Shown here: piece by piece, positions 22,004 to 33,067 of the stretch
Numbering within the stretch: position 1 is the stretch's first letter
Layout of the letters: each line of letters starts with the position of its first letter
Assembly (NCBI GenBank): GCA_024345305.1
Contig: BRON01000011.1
Span: 372,001-436,000, forward strand
DNA: 64,000 bases
Source of the DNA: Mrakia gelida
Lineage: Eukaryota > Basidiomycota > Tremellomycetes > Cystofilobasidiales > Mrakiaceae
Direction: 5' to 3'
Translations under genes and position numbers: made by a program
Notes under the pieces: generated by a model
Told to the model about the DNA's origin: nothing
Database searches by the model: none
What the model saw: only the letters and a program-made list of their open reading frames with translations

Positions 22004-23933
22004 TCAACCCGTCTTCCTCACCCCGCCTTCCTCCCACTCAACCATCAGCCTCGCTCCCTCCTTCCCCTTCCCCTCCTCCGCCTTCAAAGCCTCCTGAATC
22101 GTCCTACAGCTCTCCGGCAGAATCACATACGGCGCGTTCGCGCTCGAACTGATCTTGAACCTCAATCTCCCTCCCTCCCCCTCCTCCCCTTCTCCCTTCC
22201 TCACCCTCTTGAAACAATCCTCCAGCAAGAACGACGGCACCACCGACGGATCCACATCCGCCAGAAGGATACTCCTCCCCGAGAACGTCACCGTCTGAAG
22301 TCGATCCCATCGCGTCTGGAACGTCGGCGTTGGTGTCGCCGTTGGCGAGACCGAGAGCGATCCTCTCGCCTCTCCGACCTTGGCGCCTCGGAAAGTAGCG
22401 AACGAAGGGTTGATGAGTCGGAGGATGGGGTCGAGTTCTCTTGCTCCTCTGTTGGAAGAGAGGTAGACGACGAGGCGTTGGATGGGGACTGGACGGAGGG
22501 AGGGCAGAGGGTTGAGGAAGGAGGTGGGAGCGATGTAGCGAGCGAGGGAGGTGGAGAGTTGGTTGAGAGGGCCGAGTTGGTCTGAGGGGGAACGGACACC
22601 GAGGGAGCGGATTTGGGAGAGGTCGAGGTAGGGGAGGAGGCGGTGGTTGGCTCGGGCGGCGGCGTCCTGAGTTGGGCGCATTTGAGGGAAGAACGAGAGA
22701 GAGAAGAGAGAGAGATTGAGACGTGTCAGTCGACGGAGCGAGAGACGTCGAGCTGGGGTTGTGGCTCGCCCGTCGAGCCAGGAAAGAGGAGAAAACAGAC
22801 GCGACTCACCCTCAAACAAAACAACTTCCTCGCCTTCGCGAACGAAACGGTGATCTCCTTGTACAGCATCGGCGAAGCGACCTCCAGCAGCCTGAACGAG
22901 ACTCTCGAGATGACGGCGAGCTCGTTGGTTCCGAGGTAGGAGAAGATGAGTTGGATGAGGGAGGTGGAGAGGTCGGGGAGGGACGAGTAAGGTCGAGGTC
23001 TCGCGACGGGAGGTGGGTCGGCGTAGCGTTCCTGTGAGAGGTACAAAGGGCCGAATCAAGTCAGCACGCGGCTCTACAGACATCGAATATATCGCCTTGA
23101 GCTAGTAGTCGAGCTAGAAGGAGCAGGTGCGACTCACCAAACTCCACTCCCAAGCCTTCGGTGTCGATGTCTACGCGACCTTTCCCTTCGGTCCCTCCCC
23201 TTGAACTCCTTGAACCCAATGACCCTTCGGGATAACCTTCCTCGACAGCTTCCCGATGATCTCGTCCTGGAACCGATTCTCCGTGGAGAGCCTGGCGATC
23301 TGAGCGGCTTAAGCCTTGTTCTCGCTTGTGAGCTTCTGGATCGAGAGCGACTGTACTCGAGCTTGTTCTCGGAGCTGAGCGAGCTGGAAGGCGATAGACT
23401 CGAGATCGGGAGAGATGACGATGGTAGGTTTCCTATCCTCCGTACCCATGTTGTCGAAGGAAGGGCCTGGGAGCAAAGGAGTCGAGGAGTCCGCTTGAGG
23501 TTCGGTCGAGGAGGGAGGTTCGAGGGAAGGGATTCGAGGTTTGGAGTCGAGAGATTCTTGAGCGACCAGGTCGAGAAGAGAGTCTGAATCGTTTGCGGTG
23601 GGCTTTGGTGCGGACGAAGACGAGGTGGAAGGAGGGAGCGAGGACGAGCTCGACGAGGGAGGAGGAGAATCCGGAGCTGGAGGGATGAAGTCGTCCGCTC
23701 CCTCGACTTCGAGCTTGATGACGACCTCCCTAGTGGCCTCGAACTTGCGAGCGGCTTCTTCGTCGTACACTACAGGCTGTGAAAACAGAAAGAGACGATA
23801 TCAGCTCATGTTTGGGGCAGGAAGGGAGGATTTAGAACGGGAGGAGCGGAGTGGAGGAAGAGGCTGGAGGAATGGGACGAACGACAGTCCTGATCAGCTT
23901 CTTGTCCTTCTTGTTCGACGACGGCGATTCCAT
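22004..23933 (-). pseudogene. F-box-like family copy L with two nonsense codons
   Basis: The gene structure is complete but interrupted. Exon 1 starts at 23933 (MESPSSNKKDKKLIRT). Exon 2 continues PVVYDEEAARKFEATREVV, a Ser/Pro-rich stretch and the coiled coil (IAFQLAQLREQARVQSLSIQ). It then hits TAA at 23309-23311 and, after more family-like sequence (IARLSTENRFQDEII, VIPKGHWVQGVQGEG), TAG at 23171-23173. Its end WEWSL, the donor and the next exon (ERYADPPPVA, SSLPDLSTSLIQLIFSYLG, VISRVSFRLLEVASPMLY) match the family. The last exon (DAAARANHRLLPYLDLSQIR) resembles B and C. No in-frame ATG follows the stops before the F-box exon, so I treat it as a pseudogene. It is divergent from the NDUFAF2-like gene, 177 bases away. 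Confidence 0.7.
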
Positions 23934-24110
23934 GGTGATGGGAACGCTATGATGGAGAGGGGAATGAGAAGGGAAAGTTGAGCTTTTTGAGTCGAAGTGG
24001 AGTTGGGGAAGAGGGAGAAGGAGGGAAGGTCGAAACGAGCTTTGACCTTCCTCCCCTCCCTCCCTTCTGCCCGCCGACACCCTCCTTCCTCCTCCCAAAC
24101 TTCTACCAAA

Positions 24111-25315
24111 ATGAGACCAGCTCTCCCCTTACCCTCTCTCATGTCTCGCTTGACATCTCTAGTATCCTCTTTCAAGCCAAAAGACCCAGTTCGTCCCCTC
24201 CCATCCCTTGCCCCGCTTCGTCCTCCCCATCTCCCTCTTCGCTCGAGCTCACCCTCCCTTCCTTCCCTCTCTCCTTCGCTCTAGCACGCTGGCTTCGTGG
24301 GCTACGATCTCGAGGGTGAGCTCATCATACTCCTCCCTATACAAGCTCCAGCTGACTTGGTCTTTCGTTTCACAGGGAATCGGTTCTACGAGAATCCTGG
24401 AGAAGGTGAGCTTCCTCTCCTCGAGCTCGGACCGAACGACGATGCTGATGCTGATGCCTCTCCTTTGCCTCACAGAGCGCCAGAAGCGGACAGTTCAGTA
24501 CGCGGAGGCAGATGTTGAGAAGAGCGAGTTTCATCACTCGGACGTGACGGATGGGACGAGAGGGTTGCCTAGTGAGTCTAGCGTCAGCGATGGAGGGAGT
24601 TGAGCTCGAGCGAATGAGCGAGAGGGTGTTGTGTTGTGACGAGCTCACCATCCTTCTTGCTTGCTTTGTGTTTGTATAGTTCAATGGCAAGCTTGGATGA
24701 GGCATACACGGAAGGATCCTCCTACGATTGAGGTTCGTTCGTTGCGGCCTCGGGAGAAGGGGGGAGGGACGGAGAAGCGATGAGCTCGAGCTGACCTCGT
24801 TCTTTCCCTCCTCTCTTTCTCCCCCCGTCGCTCGGTTCTCCTCTGCCTTCGTCCGTCTCTCTCCCCAGGAACTCCAATCCGACCTCCAACGCCGTCAAAT
24901 CCTCGCTGGCAAAGTCCAAATCCTCGAAGCCAAAGACCGCGAAGAACAGCTTCGGCAACGAGCTCGAGCAGCAGCTGCTCTCCTCCCTCCTCCTTCCTCC
25001 CAACACCAACCCAGACCTCCTCATCCTCAACTTCCCCAACCCCAACCATCTTCTCCCGAAACCCAACCCACACCCGAAACAGATCCTCTTCGGCTGGAGT
25101 CCCAGCGAGCGCTGAAGGAGCAGGCGGAGGAGGAGGAGGCGAGACGCGTCGAGAAGGGGCAGGGAGAGGTTGGAGCTGGAGCTAGAGGGAGGAGAGGAAC
25201 GGGACCGGAGAGTGTGAGGAACCCGTTACCGAGTGGAGAGGGATCGGGTGCGGATTGGAGGCCGGAGGGGTGGAAACCTGCTGTTGGGAAGAGGAGGGGT
25301 GGGGGGTCGAGTTGA
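24111..25315 (+). CDS. Complex I assembly factor NDUFAF2 / NDUFA12 family
   Basis: Mitochondrial complex I protein of the B17.2 family, more likely the assembly factor NDUFAF2 (mimitin) because of its C-terminal extension. The start is ATG 24111 (MRPALPLPSLMSRL), with a basic N-terminus suited to mitochondrial import. Six exons join in phase and give HAGFVGYDLEGNRFYENPGE, ERQKRTVQYAEADVEKSEFH and then the hallmark WQAWMRHTRKDPPTIEEL. Family members carry the same sequence of features: a G-x-D-x-x-GN-x-x-Y start, an R-R-x-V block, and W-x-x-W-L-x-H-x-R followed by PPT. After that comes a helical, then Pro/Gln/Glu-rich tail of about 130 residues, ending WKPAVGKRRGGGSS. Introns are short, with donors GTTCGT and GTGAGC. 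Confidence 0.85.
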
Positions 25316-25638
25316 GGGCGATTGTGCGTTTGCCGGAGAGGACGACGCCTCACAGAGGGGAGAGGAGTTCGTAGTATTTGAGCGTCGTTTTAGGGTACCT
25401 ACGCGTGAAGCTCGCTCGTCTTCGAATTTGAGGCAGAGAGCGTGAAAAGAAAGTGGGAAAGGTCGGCTCTTGCTCTGGATGAGACGCGTCTCGCTCAGAA
25501 CATTCGTCGCAACCCCGTTTTCTGCGTTACTCTCCGAGCGGCGTGTCCAATGCACGAGCGTGTACGAGAGAAAGACGTCGATTTACTGCAAGAAACGAAC
25601 GCCGTAGTCGTAAAAGAGGAAGGGTAGTCTGAGGAAAT
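25316..25638. other. Intergenic between convergent genes
   Basis: Nothing gene-like. It is 3' flanking sequence of the NDUFAF2-like gene and of broken family copy E. A GACGCGTC lies at 25493. Confidence 0.4.
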
Positions 25639-27281
25639 CTACTGAACCAGGTCGTTTCCATCGTCGCCGTCTTCTTCCACCTCTTCGATGATCGAGAACC
25701 TCATCGCCTCCGCTCCATCAACGTACTGTTTCAGCCACTCGTACGGAGTAAGTACCACCTCGACAGTCCCAACGCTGTCCTCTGGCGCTCCCAAGTGGGC
25801 CCGACGAGTCGTCTCAACAAACGTCCTCACCTTCCTCTGCCCCCCTGCTCTCCAGTGACGAGCAAACACCGTCTCCTTCTTCTCGTCCCCTTCGAGAAGA
25901 ATCACAGACCCTTCCCCGGAGTATTGGACCTTCTTGAGATGAGTCCATGTTGGAAGGAACGAGGTCGACGCGAGCGGGATGAGGGAAGAGGAGGGGAGGC
26001 GAGAACCAGCGCTGTCTGAGGAAAAGAGGGCAATGAAATCGAGTTCGACAGGGTTGAAGGAAGATCGAGCGATGGAGGAGAGGAGGGTCGTGTCCAAGAA
26101 CAGGTTCGCAAACTGAGGAAGGTACAGGCGAAACCGGTCGACGTCGAACGGCGCGCCGTTGGCTTGAACGAGGAGTTGAAGAGCTCCCAGCTGGTCGTCG
26201 CTCCATTCTCGGGGATCCAGCTCGACCTCGAGGGACTGAGGAACGAAGAGGGAGCCGACTCGGGGTGTTCTGGGGGTATCGGGGGATGTCTGTCGAAGAG
26301 CGAAACGAGGTGAGCGACGAGAAACAGACTTGCGGATGGGGAGAAGGACAGCCCGACTTACTCTGCTCTCGAAGTACAAAAACAATTGCTCGGGGTAGTG
26401 TAGATCGACAAGCCTGTAGAGGATTGACGCGAGGACTTCCGCTACTCTAAACGAGACGCAGAGTAAGGGAAGGAGGTCGTAGTTGTCCGGTTCCACGAGC
26501 TCGAAGATCGTCTTGATGATCTCAACGGGGAGGGAGAGGAGGGAGGTTGGGGGTCCAGCTGTGACTCGAAGAGTTTGCTTTGTACTTCTCCTGTTAAGTG
26601 TGATGTTCGCGACTCGGTAAGCTGGAGAACGATGTCGAAGAGAATGAGGAGAAGACGAACCAGCGAGAAGAGCCATCGACCGTCCTTCCCTCTCGACCTC
26701 TCGAGCTCATCCTTCTCTGTCTCCCAGACCCAATGACCGTCCGGGATCGCAGCTCTGGATAACTCGGCAATGACTCGATCCTGATCCTCGACTGTCGTCC
26801 TAAGGAGCTGGTTCTCCGACTTGAGGGACGCGAGCTCGAGATTGACCTGAGCTTTGAAAGCGTCCTTCTCCGACGAGAGACGACCGACGATGGAGAAGAG
26901 TTGAGCGAACTGAGCAGCGATGGGATCTCCTGGGGATGATGATGCTGCTGAGTTGAGGTTGAAGTGAGATGGATCGTGGGACGCGGGAGGGAGGAGAGAC
27001 GAAGAGGAGGAAGGGATGGCGGGAGGAGGAAGAGGCAGGAGAGCTGGTTCGAGGTGGGATTTCTCGACGACAAGGGCGACCTGTTTGACGAGAGACGGGC
27101 AGGAGGGAAGGACAGGCAAATTAGCTTCGGTGCACGGTGTGAGAAGAGACGAAAATAAGACAGAGGCGAGTGTGGAAAGGGGGAGAGGGAAGGAGGGGAA
27201 GGGAGGGAGGGGGAAGAGATCGAAGCTCACCACCTTGTCGACCTGCTGATCCCTTTGCTCTTTCGAGTTCGAGGACGATAC
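25639..27281 (-). pseudogene. Coiled-coil F-box-like family copy E, broken
   Basis: Clear sister of D and G with two lesions. The first exon equivalent (SSSNSKEQRDQQVDKV, ending 27231) matches the 17-codon first exons of D and G, but the ATG position reads GTA, an in-frame TGA lies just upstream, and the promoter block is absent. Exon 2 is well kept: LVVEKSHLEPALLP, IAAQFAQLFSIVGRLSSEKD, AIPDGHWVWETEKDE, GRWLFSL. The F-box exon (26590-26362) is 229 bases instead of 231. Its EKYKANSS start is therefore out of frame with the SLLSLPVEIIKTIFELVE that follows, a 2-base deletion relative to D. The C-terminal exon is intact in one frame (FLPTWTHLKKVQYSGEG, ending GNDLVQ). A MYND gene fragment abuts the lost 5' end. 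Confidence 0.7.
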
Positions 27282-27310
27282 TGACTCTCATTCTAATTCA
27301 CGTACTCTCA

Positions 27311-27370
27311 GAACACCAACGAGCCGACTGGAAACGACACAAGCTCGTCTGCTTCAAGCCGAGTTGGTGA
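27311..27370 (+). pseudogene. MYND zinc-finger last-exon fragment
   Basis: One exon-sized piece after a CTCTCAG acceptor reads EHQRADWKRHKLVCFKPSW then TGA. It is the second half of a MYND finger and matches the last exon of the complete MYND gene at 38.8 kb (EHQNLNWRKHKRVCCKTEW then stop), including the stop position. No upstream MYND exons remain; the sequence to the left is the 5' end of copy E. It marks a rearrangement breakpoint. Confidence 0.65.
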
Positions 27371-28012
27371 ACGGACGCGACGCGACGTTGTGAGTTCCTC
27401 TCTCGCCTCGTTTCCTGCTTCCTCGCCTTCTCTCGTTTCGAGCTGACTGCTCGACTTTCTTGCTCTCACAGGCTCATATCCTTTCTCGGCGAGGGATCCT
27501 CTGGAATCGGGGTCGAGGCGGGACGAGAGGGAGGGTCAGAGGACGACGACGACGAGGAGACGAGGGACACGAGTTCGGTTAGCGTAGCGATGTATTTTCT
27601 TTGACGACATATTCGGAACCCTCGCAAGCAGTACTATGAAACTTCTGCCATCGCGAAGGCCAACTCTTGGGGCTGGAGCGAAGGAGCGAAGGTCGAGCTG
27701 GACGATTCGAGCTCAACTTTCCTCAACCCTCCCTTCACGAGCTTGTTTCGTGCCTCCTTCGACATTTTCTGGGCTGAACAAAAAACCAGGGACCCTTTTG
27801 AAGGTCTTCCAAACCGTCGGAGAATCCCAATCCTCTGAAATCTAGACGATTCGCCTCACGAAGCAGCCTGAAGCAGCAGCCAAATCGATAAGCTCGTGTC
27901 GAGCGAGCTTCGGCGCTCCTTCCCCTCCTCCTCCCCGAGCCGCCAACTTCCATCAGCTCTCCCTCCCTCCCTTCTTTTCCCTCCACCTCCCTTCTCTACC
28001 TCAACCAAAAGG
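27371..28012. other. Intergenic after the MYND fragment
   Basis: One intron-like block (GTGAGTTCC near 27390 to CTCACAG near 27472) follows the fragment, perhaps old 3' UTR. No gene is supported before the dehydrogenase start. Confidence 0.4.
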
Positions 28013-29738
28013 ATGGCTCAAGGACATCTCCACCTCTACGAAGAGGATCCCTCAGAAGGCTGGAAACCACCAACAGATCGTCTCCCGGCCATCACAGGCT
28101 GGATGTTTCTCGGAATCCTGCTTGGAATGGCCGTCTTCACGTTTGGAATCGCCGCTCTTCTCAGTATCGAGGGAACTCCCAAGCGTACGGAGGCTTTGAA
28201 GGCGAACAAGGAGAGGGTGTTGATCTTGGGAGCGAGCAGTGAGTTCTCGAGTCGAGTCGTTCCCTCCTTCTTTGACCTTCCGCTTCCTCCCTTCCGTTGA
28301 AGCTCGTTAGACCCCCGCTGACTCAAGTTGCTCTTCGTTCCTTGCTCAGGTGGCATTGGAAAGGAACTGGCTCTCAAATATGCCTCTCGAGGAGCTTCTG
28401 TGTGAGTTCGAGCTCGAAGGAAAGAGCCGCTCTCGCTCCCCATCGTTTCCATCCGAGCTCGCGAGCTCACCCTTCCTTTCTCCTTCCTCCCCAACCCTCA
28501 GCTGCGTCGTCGCTCGTCGTCCAGACGCTCTCAAGGAAGTCGTCGCCGAATGCAAAGGCATCTCGCTCTCCACCCCTTCTCGTCTCGCCTCCTTCGACGG
28601 TCGAAGGAAGGAAGCTTTCAGGACGGAGGAGGGAGTCGACAAGCTCGTGCTTGGAGTCGTCGGGAACGTGAGCGACGTGGACGATATGGTTCGAGTTAGA
28701 GAGGACGTCGAGCGAGGTCAGTGCGCTATCTTTCCTGTTTTCTCGCTTCGTGTCGCGGGCGAATAGCTGACTCGTTCGCGTTCGTTCAGCCTTCGGAGGA
28801 ATCGATACCGTCCTCATCGTCGCTGGAGTCTCAGCAACTCGTCCATTCCTCTCCATCGCGGGATCTACCATGACCCCTCTCAAGAAGGAAGATGGTCCTG
28901 CCGTAATCAACAAGAAGTCTCGAGTCCGAGCTGGAGCTACTGGACGGGAAGGCATCGAGAAGGTCGTGGATTCGGCGAGGTGAGCTCTCCCTCCCTCTCT
29001 CCCTCCTTTCCCCCTCTCCCTTCTTCCATTCTGACCCTTTCCCGTTGTATGCCCGCTGCAGAAAATCAATGGAAACCAACTACCTCGGCCCCGTCGTTGC
29101 CTACGCTACCTTCCTCCCTTTGCTCTCCACCACCTCCCTCTCACCCTCCATCCTCCTCATCGCCTCCGTCGCTTCCCTCGTTCCAGCTCCTACTCGATCC
29201 CTCTACGCGTCAACTAAGTCGGCGGCGCTGTCGCTGCATCAGTGTGTGGCGCTTGAGTCGGATATTCTGGGGTTGGGAGTTCGGTTCGTCCCTCTGCTTC
29301 CCCTTTTTCCCATCTCCTCGACGCGTCGCCTTCGTTCCTTTTTGGGCTCACCTCACCTTCTTCCTTTCCTCACCCCCCTATTTCCCCTCCTCTCCCCATC
29401 CTCCCCCTGACCACCCCCACAGCTTCCTCGCCATCCTCCCAGGAACAGTCCGAACCGACCTTCGTTCCAAAGCAGTCGACGCCCCTGCCCCCACCTCCTC
29501 TTCATGCCCCTCTTCCTCTTCTTCCACCGGACTCGACGAGAAATGGTCCAAAATTACGCTCGAACCCTCCTACGTCGTCGACCGCTGCGTCGCCGCTCTC
29601 GATGCTGGAGGAACCAAGAACAAGGAGATCTTCCTCCCTGCGTGGCCCTATCGGGTCGCGCATCTGGCTTTCTACTTGCCCGGGCTGAAGGGGATTGTGG
29701 AGAGTGGGGCGAGAGAGAAGTATAGGAATGGGATGTAG
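28013..29738 (+). CDS. Membrane-anchored short-chain dehydrogenase/reductase
   Basis: SDR-family NAD(P)H oxidoreductase. The start at ATG 28013 gives MAQGHLHLYEEDPSEGW, then one N-terminal membrane helix (GWMFLGILLGMAVFTFGIAA). The Rossmann fold begins VLILGASSGIGKELALKY, with the TGxxxGIG-type cofactor loop. Then come VCVVARRPDALKEV (an Arg-Arg pair after the second strand suggests NADPH), GNVSDVDDM, DTVLIVAGVSA (in place of NNAG), and the catalytic SVAS ... YASTKSA (S, Y and K). Six short introns keep phase. The C-terminal FLAILPGTVRTDL and AHLAFYLPGLKGIVES suggest a second membrane-associated segment. Topology resembles ER or lipid-droplet SDRs such as 3-ketosphinganine reductases, but I cannot assign the substrate. 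Confidence 0.85.
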
Positions 29739-30166
29739 AGGAAAGAGGGGTTCGGATGGGATGGTTGAAGGGAGTGGGGTGGGGTGGGTGGGTCGAGAGG
29801 AGCGAGGGATGTCGTTTGAGTTTCTTTGATAGCTTGGGTTTTAGGGTTCGCTTGTCGATAAGAAGAAGTTAGATGATGGTCTCCCGCCTCTTCCAAGAAA
29901 GCGAGTGAACGAACGAGCGAGGAAGACGGCTCGATGGGAACAGAACGTGAACCGAGGTGTTCGACGCGTCGTCGTTCAACTGAGGTTGGGACTCGCGATC
30001 TCGACGAGAGTGAGAGGATCGTTCAAGACCCAATCGAGGAAAGAAAGGGAAAGATGTGGATCGGGGTACAAAAGAAAGCCAAGCCAAGCGAAGTAAAGAA
30101 AGAGGAACGGAGAGAAGAGGGCTACAACCAAGACGCGTTCGAACGAACGGAGACGAGTGACTTTCC
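29739..30166. other. Intergenic between convergent SDR and PEX11
   Basis: No gene supported; 3' flanks of both neighbours. A GACGCGTC lies at 29963. Confidence 0.4.
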
Positions 30167-31484
30167 TCAAGCCTTCGCCCACAAAGCCGACAGAGCGAGC
30201 CACGAGGTGATAGCTCTGTTTCACCCACAGCCATCCAAAATCAATCCAGTCAGCACGCGGAAAACATCAAAGGAACGAACGAAACGAAGCTCGAAACGAA
30301 GAGCTCGAAAGCAAAACGAGTCGCGACTCACCCAATTCCTCCAACCGTTCCATCCGAGAGATGAGTGTATCCGAGGTTGTTGGCAGGGATGAAGAAGTCC
30401 AACGAGTCGAGGAGGAGCTGGTTGTTGAGGGCAGTTTTTTGACTGTTTGAGCGGGAGGCGAAGGAGGGACGCGAACAAAACCGACGAAACGAAAGGGAGG
30501 GAACTCAGTTCAAATCGCTCTGAGCTCTGTCCCTCCTTCTCCCGAGACGAGACGCCTCATCTCCTTCTCCTGTTGGCAGACAAGCAAACAAACTCCCGAG
30601 TCGAGCTCGACGCGAAAGGAAAGGAAAAGAGATCAAAACTCACGCGACCAAAGCCTTCCCCTTCGCCTTCTCTCCCCCATCAACCTTCTCATCCACCACC
30701 AGCGCCAACCTCTGCGCCTCCTTTGTAACCCTGACATGTCCCGCAAGTCCCGAAAGGACCGAGAGGACGATCCCCGAGAGCCAGAGTCGGTTGGAGAGCG
30801 TCGCGGTTTGGGTGAGCTTGGATTTGGGGAGGGTGAGGAACTTGATCGATTGGAGGTAGATGAGCATGTCGGTGGTGAGGTAGCCGCTGCATACGAAGAA
30901 CGCGGATCAAAGCAGAGCATGGACGAGAAAACAGAGAAGAGAGATGGATCAGAAAATAAGTCAGCTTCGACAGGTCGGACAACCTCGGACACCCCCTCCC
31001 TCTCCCTCCCTCCCTCCCTGCTTCTCATTCGACTCACGCATAAGCCACCTGCCTCAAAATCTGCACAACCCTCTCCACCTCTGCCGCCCCACCTCCATTC
31101 CCACCCAGCTTCGGTCCCTGAGCCGCGAGCTTCACTGCACTCTGCACATGCTCCAGCGGTTTCCCCATCCTGAGGCCCTTCCTGAGGATACCCAAGCCGG
31201 CTTTGAGTCCATCGAACTTGGCTGCTTCTTGCTTGTAGTTGGAGCGAAGGAGGTGGAAGGCGATCAGGCGGGAGAGGTATTGGATTAGTCGGTAGGTCTG
31301 CGAAGGGGGGAGTAGGGGGGTGGGGAGGTTAGCAAGAGGGAGGAGGTGGGGAGGAGGGCAAGATGGAGAGGGAGGGAGGAGAGCTGACCTTATCTCGTCC
31401 GACTGTCGTGGAGAGGACTTTGAGGGATTTGGTGAGTTGCGGGTGCAAGAGGAGGTGCGCGGAGTAGAGGGCTAGTTGCGACAT
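30167..31484 (-). CDS. PEX11: Peroxisomal membrane protein PEX11
   Basis: Peroxisome elongation and division factor. The start at 31484 gives MSQLALYSAHLLLHPQLTKS and then TTVGRDK. Exon 2 holds the diagnostic YRLIQYLSRLIAFHLLR, then KQEAAKFDGLKAGLGILRKG and LRMGKPLEHVQ, the amphipathic region of PEX11. Later exons give GYLTTDMLIYLQSIKFLTL, a membrane segment (LWLSGIVLSVLSGLAGHV), a lysine-rich loop, DSLDFFIPANNLGYTHL, and the C-terminal GGIGAITSWLALSALWAKA, equivalent to the G-x-x-G-x-x-S helix that closes family members. The stop is at 30167. Five exons, all in phase where checked. Confidence 0.9.
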
Positions 31485-31825
31485 CTTTGGTTGAAGGGTT
31501 GAGTGGGGCGGTGGTTGGTGGGAGAAGGAGGGAGGGCCGGGTAGGATGTTGAGCTCGCCGAGGGAGGGGGGGAGGGAGGAGAGCGTGTCAGGAGGAGGGC
31601 GTTGCGAAGGAGAGCGAGAAGTGGAAAAGTTCATGAGATGAGAGGACTGGTTGTACATAGGTTGATCCCAGCGACGTATAGTGACGAGAGCAAAAGAGAG
31701 AAGAGAAAAATGCAAAGAGAAGCAAAAAGAAAGCAAACCGACCCGAGCTGATGACCCCTCCCTCGCCGTCCCTCCCTCCTTCCCTACCAACCCCAAGCTC
31801 ATCCCGGCCTCACACGCACACACCT
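31485..31825. other. Intergenic between tandem genes
   Basis: Promoter side of PEX11 and 3' end of the small membrane protein gene. No other feature seen. Confidence 0.4.
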
Positions 31826-32692
31826 CTACCACAGCCCTCCCGGCCCCTTCCCCTTCTCAGCCTTAACTCCATGCATCGAGGGTGGAGGCTTCCCAGCGAT
31901 GTTGTCGGACGCGGCTCCCTCGAACCAGTCCGCTCCTCGGGCTGCTGCTGACGCTGTTGAAACGAGGAACTGTCCGCCCCAGAGGTAGGCATCGCAGACG
32001 GTTTGCTGGTAGAAGTCGTTCCCGAGGAGATAGGTTTTGGGTCTGGGAGGAAGGGAGAGAAGAGGAGGGAGGGAGGGAGGGAGGGAAGAAGTTAGTCTGG
32101 GTTGATGAGGCGGTGAGAGGGGGGCCAATTGCGCGAGAGTTCGAGAGAGAGGAGGTGCGGAGCTGTTCCGAGCTCTCGGGAGAGAGACAGGGTGTCGGAC
32201 GGATTTAGGGATGCGGGAGGAAGGAGTCGAGGGCTCTCGAGGTCGACGGATGGTGAGCTCGAGCTTGACAACCTTCCGTCCTTCGCCACACTCCTCACGA
32301 GCCGCCTCGAGCGTTCCAAATGACCCCAGACGAGCCCAGACGCTCTCCCTTCAGCCTCGAGCCTTCAGTAGCAGGATCAAGCTCGTATCAAAGCCAGAAC
32401 GAGCTTGTCTTTGAGGTCAAGTGAGCTCGCCCCCTCTCCTTCCTTCCCTCCTCCCTCCGTTTGTCCAAGCTTCCCTCGTCCTCCCAGCTCTTCCTAGCGA
32501 CACCCAGCCCTCGCCCTCTCCACCCAACCAGCCCTCGTAGCTACCGAAATCCTCAGAGAAGCGCAGACAGAACGAGCCAGCTCACCTCAGACCCGTCTTT
32601 GCCTCGATGACCACGAAGGGGAGGGAGATCAGAGCTCCCGTGTAGGCGACCTTGCTCGCTATTCGAAAGGGTAGGAATAAGAAGCCGAACAT
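31826..32692 (-). CDS. Small membrane protein, 107 residues
   Basis: I do not recognise this gene. Two exons, 32692-32586 and 32042-31826, join in phase (108 codons including stop). The N-terminus MFGFLFLPFRIASKVAYTGA and the following ISLPFVVIEAKTGLR form one membrane helix or re-entrant segment. Exon 2 reads PKTYLLGNDFYQQTVCDAYL and WGGQFLVSTASAAARGADWF, and ends PPPSMHGVKAEKGKGPGGLW. Size and hydrophobic start suggest a small organelle membrane protein. The intron is about 543 bases, five to ten times longer than others here, so an extra unseen exon or an embedded RNA gene is possible. Confidence 0.5.
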
Positions 32693-33067
32693 GGAGAGTG
32701 GTTTGGACGTCGTTTGAGTGAGTGGAGTTGAGTTGGGGTTGGGAGGTGTTGGGTGTTGGTGGGTGGTGGGAGGTGGGAGAGAGCGAAGGAGCGTCGAAAC
32801 TGGTCGAGAGCCGACCCGTCCTCGTCGATTCGCGTCGTCCCTTCGGCAGCTTCGTTCTTTCTTTGACAAGATCAAATCCGTTCTTGGTTTCGAGAGCAGT
32901 GACGTGAGCTCTGAAGTTCTTCTCTTCTCGAAGATTTTCTCTCTCCGACGGTCCAATATCTTGGGCTGAGTGGAGCTCGGCGCTCGCCGACGCCTTTGAA
33001 AGCCCACGTTGATTTTTCCTCCTTTGCTCCCTTCTCCCAACGCTCATCCCGCTCTTCCAGGACAAAG
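32693..33067. promoter_or_regulatory. Shared upstream region of two divergent genes
   Basis: 375 bases between the starts of the small membrane protein (leftward) and the transporter fusion (rightward). I see a GTTGGGTGTTGGTGGGTGG purine/T-rich patch but no defined site. Confidence 0.4.

Noticed and set aside
31000..32090. GGGAGGG/CTCCCTCC tracts that could be taken as repeats or origins
   Set aside because: They are intronic polypyrimidine tracts of minus-strand genes, common throughout the window.
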